Shown: positions 13,178 to 24,772, numbered from the stretch's first letter. The stretch: DNA of 64,000 nucleotides from Neurospora tetrasperma FGSC 2508 (GCF_000213175.1 NW_009799100.1:1074031-1138030), one strand, 5' to 3'. A program made the numbers and translations. The notes: generated by a model not told the origin, from the sequence alone.

Positions 13178-14452
13178 CGTATAGTATCCCTTCCGCTAGA
13201 AGATAGTAGCATCGTAGTACGGAGCGCGGAGAAGGCTAATAATATTATTCGGGAGACCGTTTTATACTAAACGACTATATATATATTTAATAAACTATTA
13301 AATAATATAAACGAAGGTATTTAATTTCTAATGATATCCAGCCAGGCCATTTAATATTATAGTAATAGCTACGGACTAAATAATATTACGGGTATTATAA
13401 AGACTAATAGGAATATTTAATATATATTTACCGGTAATATAAATATAAATTATAGTTTAAAAGTCGGTAGTTAGGAATAAAATATTAATTAAAAAAGAAG
13501 GGGGAAAAAAAGAAAGATATAAAATTTATAGGAAGCCGAAACGAAGTAGGTTTTATTAATAATAATTTTATAAAAGGTATTAGAATTAATAAATTTTTTA
13601 TTAGATTTTAGGACTATAGTAAAATTTAAAGTATAATAGAGGTAAAGGATTTTACGGATAGTATTATATAAATTAATATAAAGATTAAGAATAATAGAAG
13701 GGATAAATATACCGGTTTTAAAGGATTTAAAAAATGAAATTACTATAAAAAATAGAAAAAAATATTATAGGCTCTAAATAAGCCGGGGCTATAAAATTAA
13801 AAAAAGCTATAGAGCCCGGAAACATTTCTAGGGAGGAGACTTTAAAGTCGGAAATAAAATTAATTAGATTAGGATAATTATAATTAGAGGAAGCTATTTT
13901 AGATAATATTATTATAGGGAAGAAAGAAAGTAGGAAGGAATTAGGAAGAGATACTATAGGGAGGATTATATAAATAGAGGAGAAGGCCCTTATACTATTA
14001 AAAATAGGGGTAGAACTAAGGGTTAGGAAATAAAAGGACGGAGTAAAAGTAAATATAAATAAGAATAATAAAGTAGAAGGGTAGGAATATAAATAGGAAA
14101 ATAGGATAGAAAAGCGGAGGGAAGGTAGAGGAAAAGATAATAAAAATTGAAACGGAGGAGTAGCGAAGGAAAGCGATATCCCTAACCATATTTCTATTAT
14201 TTTTATTATTCTAAATATTAGAATAATATAATAAAGGAAAACACGAAATTAATTCGCTATAGTAGTAGGTAAGAATTATTATAATTATAAGTAAAGTAGG
14301 AGTAATATAAGTAAATTACGGCTAAAATAAAGCTAGGGGTTTTTATCCGGCGGCGTTTAACGCTGTACGGTTTTCCCCTTTAGAGAATTAGAGAAGAACC
14401 CTATACTAATAAAGCGCTATAGTTATATAGTAAGGGTAAAAGAATATTATTA
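13178..14452 (-). repeat. 1.25-kb dispersed repeat, copy B (inverted)
   Basis: The reverse complement matches copies A and C. The outer end (13178 onward, TAGTATCCCTTCCGCTAG) corresponds to the end of copy C near 20967, and the inner end (14452) corresponds to their starts. Copies A and B face each other with about 28 bp between them, giving a long imperfect palindrome of about 2.5 kb. Read on the plus strand, B is purine-rich and shows Lys/Arg-rich broken frames, which could be a 5' leader plus the start of a LINE ORF1. Confidence 0.8.
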
Positions 14453-16949
14453 AATTATTTATAAAGGATGCTCTCTATTATTATACTCCTTCTAATTTTA
14501 ATAGTAATGTAATAAACCTAATCCGTATTGCTTCTAATTTTAATAATAGTATAATTACTCCTATACGTATTATATTTAATAGTAATAGTACTATTACTCT
14601 TACCTATATAATTTCCGGCTCTAAAAGTAATAGTATTGCCCTTAATAGCCCTATAACCCTTATTACCCCCGGCCGCCCTATTGTAAATAAAAATTAGGTT
14701 TAATAGTACTATAAAGTTACTACGAACTAAATTCGTATAATAACGCTATTCGAAGAGTCTTTTAAACATAATTAGGCATTAATTAAATAATGCTTTAATT
14801 TTTACTATAATTATAATATAAATAGTACTTATAATTAATATAATCGTTTCCTCCCCATCCTTCGTCCTTTTATTTTAATATTATTAATAACTTATTTTCG
14901 TTTTAGGAGTATTTTACAATTTCTTTATACTACTCTTCTTATAATTCGATAATTAAATAATATTCCTTTAACCTTCCCAACCTTAACGCTTATAATAGAA
15001 TTCTCTTAATTTTAATTCTATTATTTGAGTAATTCCAAAACTCTTCTTTCGTTAATAGTTAATTCTTAATATTTAATTGGAAAAAGCCTTCCGTATTAAG
15101 GTAATTTAGATTAAAATATAGGCGAAGGTATTTTTTTTTAATATATAAGCGTAAATAGGTATTTAAACGCTAAATACCTTTCTTTATGAAAGAAAGGCCT
15201 AGAATCCTATAACTTCTATTCTAATTTAGATTAAGAGGGAATTGTTTGCTTTAATTAGCGGGTATAATTCCTTATTATCTTCTCCTAACATTCGAATTCT
15301 TCTCTTATTCTTTTCCCTCTTTGTACTAATTATATATTATTAAATAATTTAATTACTAAATTTAAGGGTAAAGTCGGTAATACTAAATTCGTACTATCGA
15401 TTTAATTTAATTACTACTATTATTAATTAATAATTATAGGATAATACTTATTTACTATTTATTATATCCTCTAACTATTTCTCTTTATTAATAGTTATAG
15501 GTTCTAAGATTTATAATAATAATAATAAGGACCCTAACTCCGAGGGGGGACCGGCCGCAATTGCTAATAATCTTTCTATTAGTATTTATACTTTAATTTA
15601 CCTAATTTTAACTATACTACTATCTAATTTATTAGCGGGTAATTATCCTCTAATTTATTGTATTCGAATATAATTAATTACTTGAATTACTATTCTTCGA
15701 ATAAATTACATTTAATCTATACGAACGAACCTTTCTTCGAAGGTTTAAACTCTTTTATTTAAATAGAAGTCGAATAATAAATAGAAAATTTCTATTTTTA
15801 AATTCTATATTAGTATAACTTCATACGCCCTAATAATAATATTCAAATATTTAATTTAATATCTCACTAGCCCGATTATAATCCTTCGTAATTTTTTATA
15901 AATTTCAATTAGTTAGTAGAATATTAAGGCTATATATATAATAGTATTACAAATATATTTAATATATATCTCCCTTACTCAAATAAAGGAATAACCCTAA
16001 ATTTTCGTTATTAACTTTATATATATATTCGTTTAAATCTTTATCTTTTATTTTATACTTTCGTATAAGCCTAATAATTAAATTTATAATCAAACTAAAC
16101 CCCTAAGAATTTTATTAATTCTATTAATTAAAATACTACGTCCCCGAATTAGAGAATTTCCATCCTTAGTACCTTTATCTATATAAAATATATTAGTTCC
16201 ATCTTATTCGCTTTAAATTCTATACTTCTCGCTTTAGCCTATTCTAAATATATTTACTATATTGCCTATAAAGTCCGGTAATTTTTTTTAATAGTATAAA
16301 TTATTATAATAATATTAATATTATTTATTAAGCTAATTATAATTGTATTTAAGATTATTATTAATTTTTATTATAATAAAGTAATAAAGAGAATGAAAAG
16401 GATAGGTAAGAGGGGGGAGCTTTAAAATATATTTACTATAAAAGCGTAGGGGTAAAATATTTTATTATTAAAGAAGAGAATACTTCTCCTATTAATAATA
16501 AAGTTCGCTACCTACTTAATAATCTATATTGGGAGTTGTATTTTCTATAAGGTATATAGAAGCTATTTATAGTTATTTCTATTGAATATACCCTTAAAAT
16601 TAAGGAGTATAAAAGATACATAGCTTTAAATTTTTAAGCCGTATAAATTATATTAGTAATTATCCGGACTATAAATTCCGTTAAATACTTTATTTAATTA
16701 TTTATTTAGCCCTCCGGTAGGAGGTTAACCTCTTTAACTACTTATAAAATCTTTTAATTATAAAACCTTTAAGGATTTTTCTAACGTTATTAAGTAATAA
16801 TATAAATCTTTATATACCCGCTAATTTTTATTAGGTAGCGCTTTTTCCAGGCTTTTTAAAAATAATTACTTTTATATCCTTAAACTATTGTAGGAAATAT
16901 CCGAATTAGAAACTCGGAATTACTAAATATATTATTATTTATTAAAATA

Positions 16950-17060
16950 ATTACCCGTATAATTTTAAAAGTCTATTTAAATACTAATTGACGCCCGGGG
17001 CCTTATTAAGCGTTATTTAGGAAAGGACATTTTAGACGTCCCCTTTAGTAATTAATTTAC
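16950..17060 (-). pseudogene. LINE reverse transcriptase N-terminal fossil
   Basis: The minus-strand frame reads NVLS-stop-ITLNKAPGV followed by a broken YLNRLLKLYG. This resembles the NKAPGPDGI block that opens the RT domain of Tad-like LINEs. Two stops are at positions where TGG or CGA/CAA codons would be expected. It lies the right distance downstream of the endonuclease motif. Confidence 0.55.
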
Positions 17061-17914
17061 TAATAATTATTAGATTAATACTATTTACTATTTAAATCCA
17101 ATTCGGTAAATATTCTATTAAAATATTTACCTTTAAAAAGAAGCGATTAAAAAAAGTTTTAGCCTTAATATTATAATCTTCGATTTTTATTACTCTTTGG
17201 CCAATTTAAAAGGTTAGTAATTTAAATAAATTAATTAAGTAATAATTTTAGGTCCGAATTTATTTCTTTAAATATTAAAATCGATTTAGGTTCTTTAAAA
17301 CTTTAACAACGCTCTTATACTATATAGCCTACTATACTTTTAAAACAATCTTCTTCTTTTTTATTATTATTTTACGAACTCTCTCTAATTTAATAATATT
17401 TAGCATTCAAATTATATTTAATACTTCTATTGTATTTCCTTTATAATTATTTTATATTCTAATATTTATTAATTTACTCTCCTCCTCCAACTTTTCTTCC
17501 AGTTTAGGACGAACTCTTTTATAATATTAGTAAATTCTCTATTGAACTTATAAAAACCTTATTTGAAATCTTCTACTATATTAATCCTTTCGGGGATTAA
17601 AATCCATTTCTCCGCCGCCTCCTTTACTTTTACTATATTTATAGGATTTTAACTATAACCTCCTTCCTCTTCTACCCTCCTATTTTCTTCTTTTTACTTA
17701 AATTTAAACTTCCTAAGAATAATAATTTAAACCAGTTTATTCGTATTACTATACTCCCTATTATTCGGCCTTAACCCCGGGTAATAATTATATATAATTA
17801 ATTATCTTATTTCTCTTTCTTCGTATTATACTACTAAGTTTTATTATTTTACTATAGGGGGTAAATAAATTAAACCTCCAATATCATACCTATATAAGGA
17901 AATATATAGCCCCT

Positions 17915-17980
17915 AAACTAATCCTATTCTTGCAATTCTAATTAGGATAGTAGAAGTTAAAGTCCTTAATAATAATTATT
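17915..17980 (-). pseudogene. LINE endonuclease (AP-type) fossil
   Basis: The minus-strand translation IIIKDFNFYYPN, stop, NCKNRIS matches the GDFN-x-HHP-x-W signature of apurinic-type endonucleases in Tad-like LINEs. The expected Gly, two His and Trp appear as Lys, two Tyr and a stop codon. The His-to-Tyr and Trp-to-stop changes are RIP products. Confidence 0.6.
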
Positions 17981-18801
17981 TAGTTTCTTACTAGGGGCCT
18001 AACGTCGAAGAATTTTAAGAGCGGGGATCCCTACTAATATTCTAATATTCTTTATATTAAAATAGGTAAATAAATAGAATAAATAATCGCAGGATCCCTT
18101 AAATTTTTAAGTATTATTATAGTCCAATTCCTTCCGGCCTAAAAATTAAAGTCCTTTAAGTTCTATTTCTTATTTACATATATTACCGCCCTTCTTTTCT
18201 CTAAATAATTAACTCCGAAATACTTCCCGGTCCTAAAATAATAAATATCCTTATTTAAATCTCTACCCGGCTCCTAAATTGCTATAATATTATAAGTCTC
18301 CTCTTATTCTAATAGAAACTTCTCTTTCTTATATAATTTTTCTATATTGTAATAGAATATTTTTAATTAAACTATTAATTACCTTAAAATAGTGTTTTTA
18401 TAAATCCTTTAATAGAGGATAAAAATATTACTTCCTTTAAGGGAATTATAATTATATAAATACTATTACTACTATATTTCCAATTCCCTACGCTCTAAGA
18501 GTATAAATAATATACGTTTATTAGGTTTTATTAAATTAAGGGTTTTAATCGGAGGGTCGGGCCGACGATTTTTCTCGGCCGCCCTCTTTTTTTCTACGCT
18601 TCCTCCAATTTATCTCTCTAAGGTAGTAATAATATAGGAATTAGGAGGGGCGTCCAACAAATTACCCTCGTTTATAGTCTCTATTACCGGCTCTAATACC
18701 TTTCCGGCCGGGCTTTTATAAGGGGGGGTAAATATCTATAGCTTTTTAGTATATATAATAAACACTTTTAAAATAACCTTTTAGAAAAGGGAATACTCCT
18801 T

Positions 18802-18843
18802 ATAATTATAAGCGAAGTATCCTTTCTTCCTATATGATTTATA
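18802..18843 (-). pseudogene. CCHC zinc-knuckle fossil with all ligands changed to Tyr
   Basis: Fourteen codons on the minus strand read Y-K-S-Y-R-K-K-G-Y-F-A-Y-N-Y. The spacing is exactly C-x2-C-x4-H-x4-C, with every Cys and His position occupied by Tyr and the Gly before the His kept. TGT/TGC to TAT/TAC and CAC to TAC are single RIP-type transitions. Such knuckles occur near the C-terminus of ORF1 in Tad LINEs, which fits its place upstream of the endonuclease. Confidence 0.65.
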
Positions 18844-19698
18844 ATAGACGAATAATTTATCCTTATTTAATGAATGATTTACTTCGCTAAAGTAATTTCT
18901 TTTTTATTTAACTTCGCCGTATTAGGCGTAAATGTTTTGCTAACCATAGAATTTTATTATATATATAATCCCCTAATATTTAAAATACTATTAAATATTA
19001 TTTAAAGCTTAGAATAATTCGTAAGGGTATATACCGTCGTCCTGGAAGAAGAGGTTATTTTAAAGGAAGTTCGCTACCTTCAAAATAATAACTTCTATTA
19101 AGAGTAAATTTCTATTCTCTCCGTCCCTTTTCTTCTAAAACTAAACTCTTATAATAACTACCTCCTTATTTTTATCCCTTATTATATTTATTAATACCTC
19201 TAACGTAGTATAATTATTAATACTATTCTAGGGTACGCCCCGGACTAATATACTTACAATATTTATAGTAGCGAAGGCCTCCTTATTTAAGACTTTTATA
19301 ACCTATACCTAATTTTACTAATACTAATTGTACGTAGATTTATCGAAGATAATTATATAGTTTCTAAACGTTAGTATTCTAATAGCTATTCTAATTATTA
19401 AACTTAATTTCTTCCAGCCTAGGGTTATTACTATAATTATTTTTATACCTTTATTCGAATAGTTTATAAATTCGGCGGTAATAACTATTCCTTTAATAGT
19501 AAATTATTATTCGAAATAAAAGGGAATTAACCTTTTAATAATAATAGTAAATAATTATTAGAAGATAATATTAATTTTATTCGAGATAATTTTCGTTATA
19601 ATATCGGTCTATCGTTTCGGTACTTCTTAAGTACCTTTCTTAATCTTTTTAAAATATCCTTCTTTAAATTATTAAAATCCTTTTTAATAATAATAATA

Positions 19699-20967
19699 AT
19701 ATTCTTTTACCCTTACTATATAACTATAGCGCCTTATTAGTATAGGGTCCTTTTCTAGTTCTCTAGAGGGGAAAACTATATAACGTTAAGCACTACCGGA
19801 TAAAAACCCCTAGCTTTATTTCAGCCGTAACTTACTTATACCGTTCCTATTTTACTTACTATTATAATAGTTTTTACTTACTATTATAGCGAATTAATTT
19901 TGTCTCTTTTTTTATTATATTTTCCTAATATTAAAATAATAAGAATAATAGGGATATAATTAAGGATATCGCCTTCCTTCGCCGCTTTTCTATTTTGACT
20001 TTTATTACCTCTTCCTCTACTTTCCTTCTACTTTTCTATTCTATTTTCCTATTTACATTTTTACCCTTCCGCTTCATTATTCCTATTTATATTTATTTCC
20101 GCCCCGTCCCTTTATTTCCTAACCTTTAATTCTACCCCTATTTTTAATAGTATAAGGGCCTTTCCCTCTATTTATATAATCCTCCCTATAGCGTCCCTTC
20201 TTAATTCCTTCCTACTTTTTTTCTTCCTTATAATAATATTATTTAAAATAGTTTCTTCTAATTATAACTATCCTAATCCAATTAATTTTACCTCCGACTT
20301 TAAAGTCTCCTCCCCAAAAGTATTTTTAAACTTTATAGTTTTTCTTAATTTTATAGCCCCGGTTTATTTAGAGCCTGCAATATTTTTTTATATTTTTCAT
20401 AGTAATTTAGATTTTTAAATTCCTTATAACTAATATATTTATCCTTTCTATTATTTTTAATCTTTATACTAATTCGTATAGTACTATCTATAAAATCCCC
20501 TACTTCTATTATATTTTAAATTTCGCTATAATTCCGAAATCCGACGAAAAATTTATTAGTCCCAACGCTTTTTGTAAAATTATTATTAGTAAAACCTACT
20601 TCGTTTTAACTTCCTATAAATTTTATATTCTTTTCTTTTTCGCTCTTTTTTTTTAATTAACGTTTTATTCCTAATTATTAACTTCTAAACTATGATTTAT
20701 ATTTATATTACTAGTAAATATATATTAAATATTTCTGTCGGTCTCTATAACGTCCGTAATATTATTTAGTTTGTAACTATTATTACAATTTTAAATAGCC
20801 CGGTTGGATATTGTTAAAAATTAAATACCTTCGTTCGCGCTATTTAATAGTTTATTAAGCATATATACAGTCGTTTGGTACAAAATAGTCTCCTGAATAA
20901 TATTACTAGCCTTCCCCGCGCTCCGCATTACGATGCTACTATCTTCTAGCGGAAGGGATACTATGCG
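19699..20967 (+). repeat. 1.25-kb dispersed repeat, copy C
   Basis: The best preserved of the three copies. It carries an insertion of about 30 bp near 19985 relative to copy A, and its last 60 bp match the start of copy B in reverse. It is continuous with the minus-strand LINE reading, so it may be that element's 5' portion. Confidence 0.8.
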
Positions 20968-21480
20968 TTTTTAATAATAAATTAGTCGGTTTTAGTCTTA
21001 TTAACCTCGGGTCGTATAAACCTACTTTTTCTAATATAACGCTACGTAAATTCGAAAAGCAATTTTCGAGCCTAACGTCGGTCCTTAATTAAAATAATAT
21101 TATAATCTATAGATTTATTCGCTTTAATAATAAATTTCTTTAATATTTTATTATCTTCCTCCCTTTTATCCGAAGTTTTTGCAATAAATACAATTTTAAG
21201 GTTATTATATATAGAAATTTCTACGAGCGGGTTGTAGACGCTATTTTCAAACCTACGAATACCGCTATCTATAGCCATCGGTAACGACAATATAATACCG
21301 TCGCTATATTCATCGTAGGATATCGTAAGGGACGTAAACGACCCTTCTAAATCGATTACTATTATTAGTTTTCGTTTTAGAGCACTCCTCGACTAGAAGT
21401 CGGCGTTTCCGGTTTCAGCGTCGTTTTTTAATCTGATAGTAGAAAGCTATAAAAAATCGATTATTCTACAAAATATTATT
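20968..21480. other. Junction between LINE block and gypsy integrase
   Basis: AT-rich DNA with a 72-codon minus-strand frame (21072-21290) free of stops, unusual in this block. I do not recognise its product. The point at which gypsy pol resumes is somewhere before 21540, and no target duplication can be seen. Confidence 0.4.
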
Positions 21481-22760
21481 ATTTACTTATTAAACCCTAA
21501 CCGCCGAATATAGTTTAAAGAAATTAAAGACTATATAAAGAGGGTCCTATTTACTAAATGCCGAACAATTTAAGGGCGGACGTATTTTTATAACACCGTC
21601 TTCATCGACCCTACCAATATAGAACTTTACTTTTTACTCTTCCGCTACGTCTACAATTTACCGTCGGCCGGATATCTAAGCCGCGAGAAGACCTATTCGT
21701 TACTATTATAATTTTTCTTTTAACTAGGGATATATACTACCGTTAAATTATATTATAAAACGTACCTAGCGTACACTAAACCTAAACTATTATAATACGC
21801 TCCCTATAGTTTCTTAAAACCGTTGGTAATACCTTTTGTACTATAGAATGATACTTCTAATTAATTATAGTACCTTACTAACCCCGTACTTATATTGTAA
21901 ATAAGAATTTAAGTATATTATAGTTATTATTAATTGCTTTACTAAAATAAAGTACTATATCCCTACCGTCGGCGTAATAGTATAAAAATTAGTAGAATAT
22001 TTTATTAAAAAGGTTTATAGTATTTACAATCTACTAAACTCTATTTTCTCCAACCGTAATACTTAATAAATATTATAATTTTAGAAAGCTTTATCGTTAT
22101 AATTAGAAGTTACCCTAAAGCCCTCCTCCGCTTTCTACCCCACTACTAACAATTAAACTAAATATATTAATACAAAAAAAAAAAATATCTATATCTTTAT
22201 ATTAATTAGGCTTAAGACGATTGGGTAAATTAACTACCAATGGCAAAATTTACTAACAATAATATAATATTTAAAATAACTAGTATCTCCCCCTTCTTTA
22301 TTAATTATAATTTCTACCTCTATATAAATATCGAACTAATAAAACTATACCTACTAAAAATATCGGTAATATAATAAATAGAATACTTTAAAGTTAATAA
22401 ATTGGCCGATTAGTTTAGGAAAGTCTTAAACTTTATTATCAATTAAACTTATTAAATATAATAATATTATAAAAATAATACGAACGTTCGACAATCGGAT
22501 ACCCTAAGATATAAAGTAGGAGATAAAGTCCTTCTTAAGACCGAGAATCTTAATACCGGCCGGCCCTACGCTAAATTTATACCCCTTTTCAAAGGACCTT
22601 TTAAAATTCTTAAAATAAATAGTTATCAAATAATATTTAAACTTTTAATTTATATAAAGTACAACCTAACGTTTTATATTAGTAAAATTAAATTATAAAA
22701 CGAGAAGGGTTTCCTAGGACAAATAGCTTTGGAGGAATAGGACGTTCGTACTAACTATAG
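21480..22760 (+). pseudogene. Gypsy integrase fossil with possible chromodomain tail
   Basis: The zinc-binding HHCC domain is legible: Y-N-L-P-S-A-G-Y at 21652-21675 stands for the two-His motif, and Y-K-T-Y at 21754-21765 for the Cys-x2-Cys motif, each ligand now Tyr. The following YAPYSFLKPL block is the linker into the catalytic core. Downstream VGDKVLL, FKGPFKILK, YQIIFKL and a TFYISKIKL-like segment match the C-terminal region of gypsy integrases. About 100 bp further a DSIEYKFERI-like stretch could be a chromodomain, but this is weak. Stops are present throughout. Confidence 0.75.
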
Positions 22761-23204
22761 CCGGACTATAAAGAGGACCAATAATAGGGAGGACTCCATC
22801 GAATATAAATTTGAGAGAATTAATAAATACCAGAAGAACGATAAAGGTTGTTAGGAATACCTTATAGTTTAGGCACCTCCACACACGCCGTTATAGTAAC
22901 TGCGCGCTAATATATCTATAGCCCCCAATATAGTATAAACCTTCTACAATAGCCACTCTAATATACTATATCCCCTGGATTAGGTAGCAACGGAAAGGAA
23001 GCGAAAATAGTTATTAGAAATAAAAGAAGAATATAAAGGGGAGGATTAGGAGGCGGAATAAGGAGTTCCGGCCTTACGACGGAAATTACTACAATAAATA
23101 ATAGTAGCGGTTATAGAGGCTTTTTGAATTGAAATTACTCGTTTAATAGGGATTTTTATTATTTTATATAATATTAATTAGCTATATAGCTTCTTTTAGT
23201 CTAA

Positions 23205-23790
23205 AGAAGTATTATAGGGCTAGCTTATATACTTTATATCTAGTACTAGCGTATAACAGCTTCTAAAACTACTATCGCTATTATCGCTACCGGCCATTGC
23301 TAGCAGCTGATTGCTCAGAGCGCTGCCTGCCGCGGGTCTATAGTAGACCCGCTAGTGGTTGTCCTTATAATGCCAGTCTTCCAGGCACTCGGCTATACTT
23401 CTCTTCCTTTTTCCTTCGTGCAATTACGTATATTCACATCTACCATCTACCCTTTACCCGTAATAAGCTGATAGCGACCCGTATATAGGTTCCATTGTCG
23501 CTTATACAACTAGGGTATTTATATAGGTTCGTACGCTTATATTTAGTTCTTTTCCTTTTCTTCTCCTTACTTAAAATCCTCTATTATAGATAGTATCTTA
23601 GCCTTGCCTTCGATTTCGCCATCCCGTACCCTTATAGTACTGAGTACAAGCGCTGAACTAAACCGTACGCGGGGTGAACGGTAGGTAGACGGGCGGGCGG
23701 CAGTAGATAGATCTATACTACGTAGATAAATACACGTACTATATATTGTTCGTAACTTTTATTCTATAATATATAGGTATTTATAAGTAA
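23205..23790 (+). repeat. Probable 3' LTR of the gypsy element, partly RIP-free
   Basis: Downstream of integrase, the sequence from about TATTATAGGGCTAGC onward has higher GC and includes a perfect 9-bp hairpin (23332-23352). The part 23651-23761 aligns with 9421-9503 with only transitions in the first 26 positions. I treat it as the 3' LTR. The right edge is estimated from where the similarity stops. The short frame 23297-23488 is not a gene. Confidence 0.5.
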
Positions 23791-24138
23791 GATTTATCTA
23801 CTTTAACCTAGACTAATTAGAATTTAAGATTCCTTTATCCAAATATAACTAATTATATTAAATTAATCTACTATAACTATCTACTTAGTATATAAAGCTA
23901 AAGACAATTTATAGACTATCAGATTATTTAATATTATTAAATCTAGAACTTATAGTTTAGAAACGGTAAGTGGATAGTAAGTTGTAAGGGGGGAACCGTA
24001 GGTAAGTAGGTTTAGGTACTAAGAAGGGAATATTGGATTGAGAAAGATATAAAAAAAAAATATAATATATTTTTTAATTTAATGGAGAACTTCTTTATAT
24101 TTAAAAAAGAATAAAGAAAACCTACCTTTCTATTAATA
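23790..24138. other. AT-rich distal edge of the transposon block
   Basis: No coding signal and no recognisable repeat. Contains a short poly(A) run near 24050. Confidence 0.5.
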
Positions 24139-24186
24139 TGCGGATAGAGTTTTCCAACGTGCAGATAGAATTTCTCTTAAAAAAGA
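24139..24186. repeat. Remnant of the composite TIR beside the tRNA
   Basis: The sequence ATGCGGATAGAG...GTGCAGATAGAATTTCTCTTAAAAA aligns with the right terminus of the 446-bp element at 6641-6690, including both copies of its internal CGAATAGAG motif, at roughly three-quarters identity. Only this one end is found here. It ends 10 bp before the 3' end of tRNA-Pro. Confidence 0.6.
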
Positions 24187-24196
24187 GAAAAAAGTA

Positions 24197-24286
24197 GGGG
24201 CCACCCGGGGATTGAACCCGGGACCTCTCGCAACGATGCTCAGGATTGAACCCTAAGCGAGAATCATACCACTAGACCAGCGGCCC
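24197..24286 (-). tRNA. tRNA-Pro (AGG anticodon) with 18-nt intron
   Basis: The reverse complement folds into a cloverleaf. The 7-bp acceptor stem pairs GGGCCGC with GTGGCCC, with discriminator C. The D arm is TGGTCTAGTGGTA, the anticodon stem is CTCGC/GCGAG, and the T arm contains GGTTCAATCC (B box). The anticodon loop is TTAGGGT with AGG at 24254-24252. An 18-nt intron (24250-24233) sits at the canonical position after nucleotide 37. Removing it leaves 72 nt, the normal length. Pol III would start near 24290. This is the first functional feature after the AT-rich block, so it lies right at the compositional border. Confidence 0.95.
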
Positions 24287-24772
24287 TCTGATTTGTGGAA
24301 TCTTGTACAGAGACTCGGTATCTATATATCTAGCTGCATGGAGATACAGTCACAATAACTGTTCTCTGATGTTTCAACCACATCATGTGGCTGTGTAGAA
24401 GTATATACACCCAGGATCATAGGTTTTCAATTGTGAGGCCATAGAACTAATCTCAGGCAGGAAGTCACCATCAGTTGCATTGTTGCAGACCGGAGGAGTG
24501 CACGTGCTCAGACACTCGGGGTCCACTGGGAGCAACTCGGCAACAGGCGTGCGTGCCTGCCAAGCAGGCCAAGATGAGATGGACGGGGACCCCTGCTGTG
24601 TCGTCGGTACCTGCTTTGCATAACACGCCACCAGCAAGCTACCGGAAGTCAAGGATCCGGGATCTGCTGATTCGAGCTACCCCTTTCCCCATTATATATA
24701 TTCTTTTATTCGTGTGTAGCCGCACGTTCTATTGTTGACATTCCGCTGCATGCATCGCACGGGTTTGGAAAG
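24287..24772. other. Intergenic: tRNA 5' side and ERG3 promoter
   Basis: Normal GC composition. Short opposing frames (24383-24975) are chance readings. A TATATATA-like tract at about 24695-24701 lies roughly 75 bp before the ERG3 start and could serve as a core promoter element. No specific regulator site is identified. Confidence 0.4.

Larger units (their letters stand above)
14453..20967 (-). mobile_element. Degraded Tad-like LINE (non-LTR) retrotransposon
   Basis: Minus-strand translations in order give an ORF1 zinc-knuckle fossil (18802-18843), an endonuclease motif (17915-17980) and the start of a reverse transcriptase (about 16950-17060). This order and orientation fit a Tad1-clade LINE reading from about 20.9 kb down to about 14.5 kb. 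Copy C of the 1.25-kb repeat forms its presumed 5' part. No poly(A)-like 3' tail or target duplication can be recognised, so the borders are inferred from the repeat copies. Stops are frequent throughout. Confidence 0.65.
9290..23790 (+). mobile_element. RIP-inactivated Ty3/gypsy retrotransposon, nested insertions
   Basis: The order of readable domains is RT (about 10160-11050), RNase H (about 11340-11780), then, after a roughly 9.5-kb interruption, integrase (about 21480-22750). LTR-like similarity is seen at both ends. The RT-RNaseH-IN order is diagnostic of the Ty3/gypsy superfamily. Gag and protease are not readable in the short interval between the 5' LTR-like part and RT, so that region is deleted or too degraded. 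All domains carry stops, and the element is dead. A solo LTR interrupts it at 11057-11296, and LINE-related DNA interrupts it at about 11916-20967. Confidence 0.8.
1..24180. repeat. AT-rich RIP-degraded transposon block
   Basis: The block is dominated by TA/AT dinucleotides, with CA and TG visibly scarce. No open frame in it is supported as a gene. Translations of several stretches give recognisable retrotransposon proteins broken by stops, and the changed residues are those expected from C-to-T mutation on either strand (Cys/His to Tyr, Trp/Gln to stop, Asp to Asn). This is the known signature of RIP in Pezizomycotina. Base composition switches sharply to normal near 24.18 kb, next to a tRNA gene. 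Two short GC-richer patches inside (11057-11296 and about 23290-23420) are treated separately. From 1 to about 5.9 kb and from 6.7 to 9.2 kb I see degenerate repeat DNA without an assignable family. Confidence 0.92.

Noticed and set aside
21072-21290. 72-codon minus-strand frame in the RIP block
   Set aside because: It is stop-free, but no domain is recognisable and it sits at a junction between two dead elements. Probably chance or a fragment.
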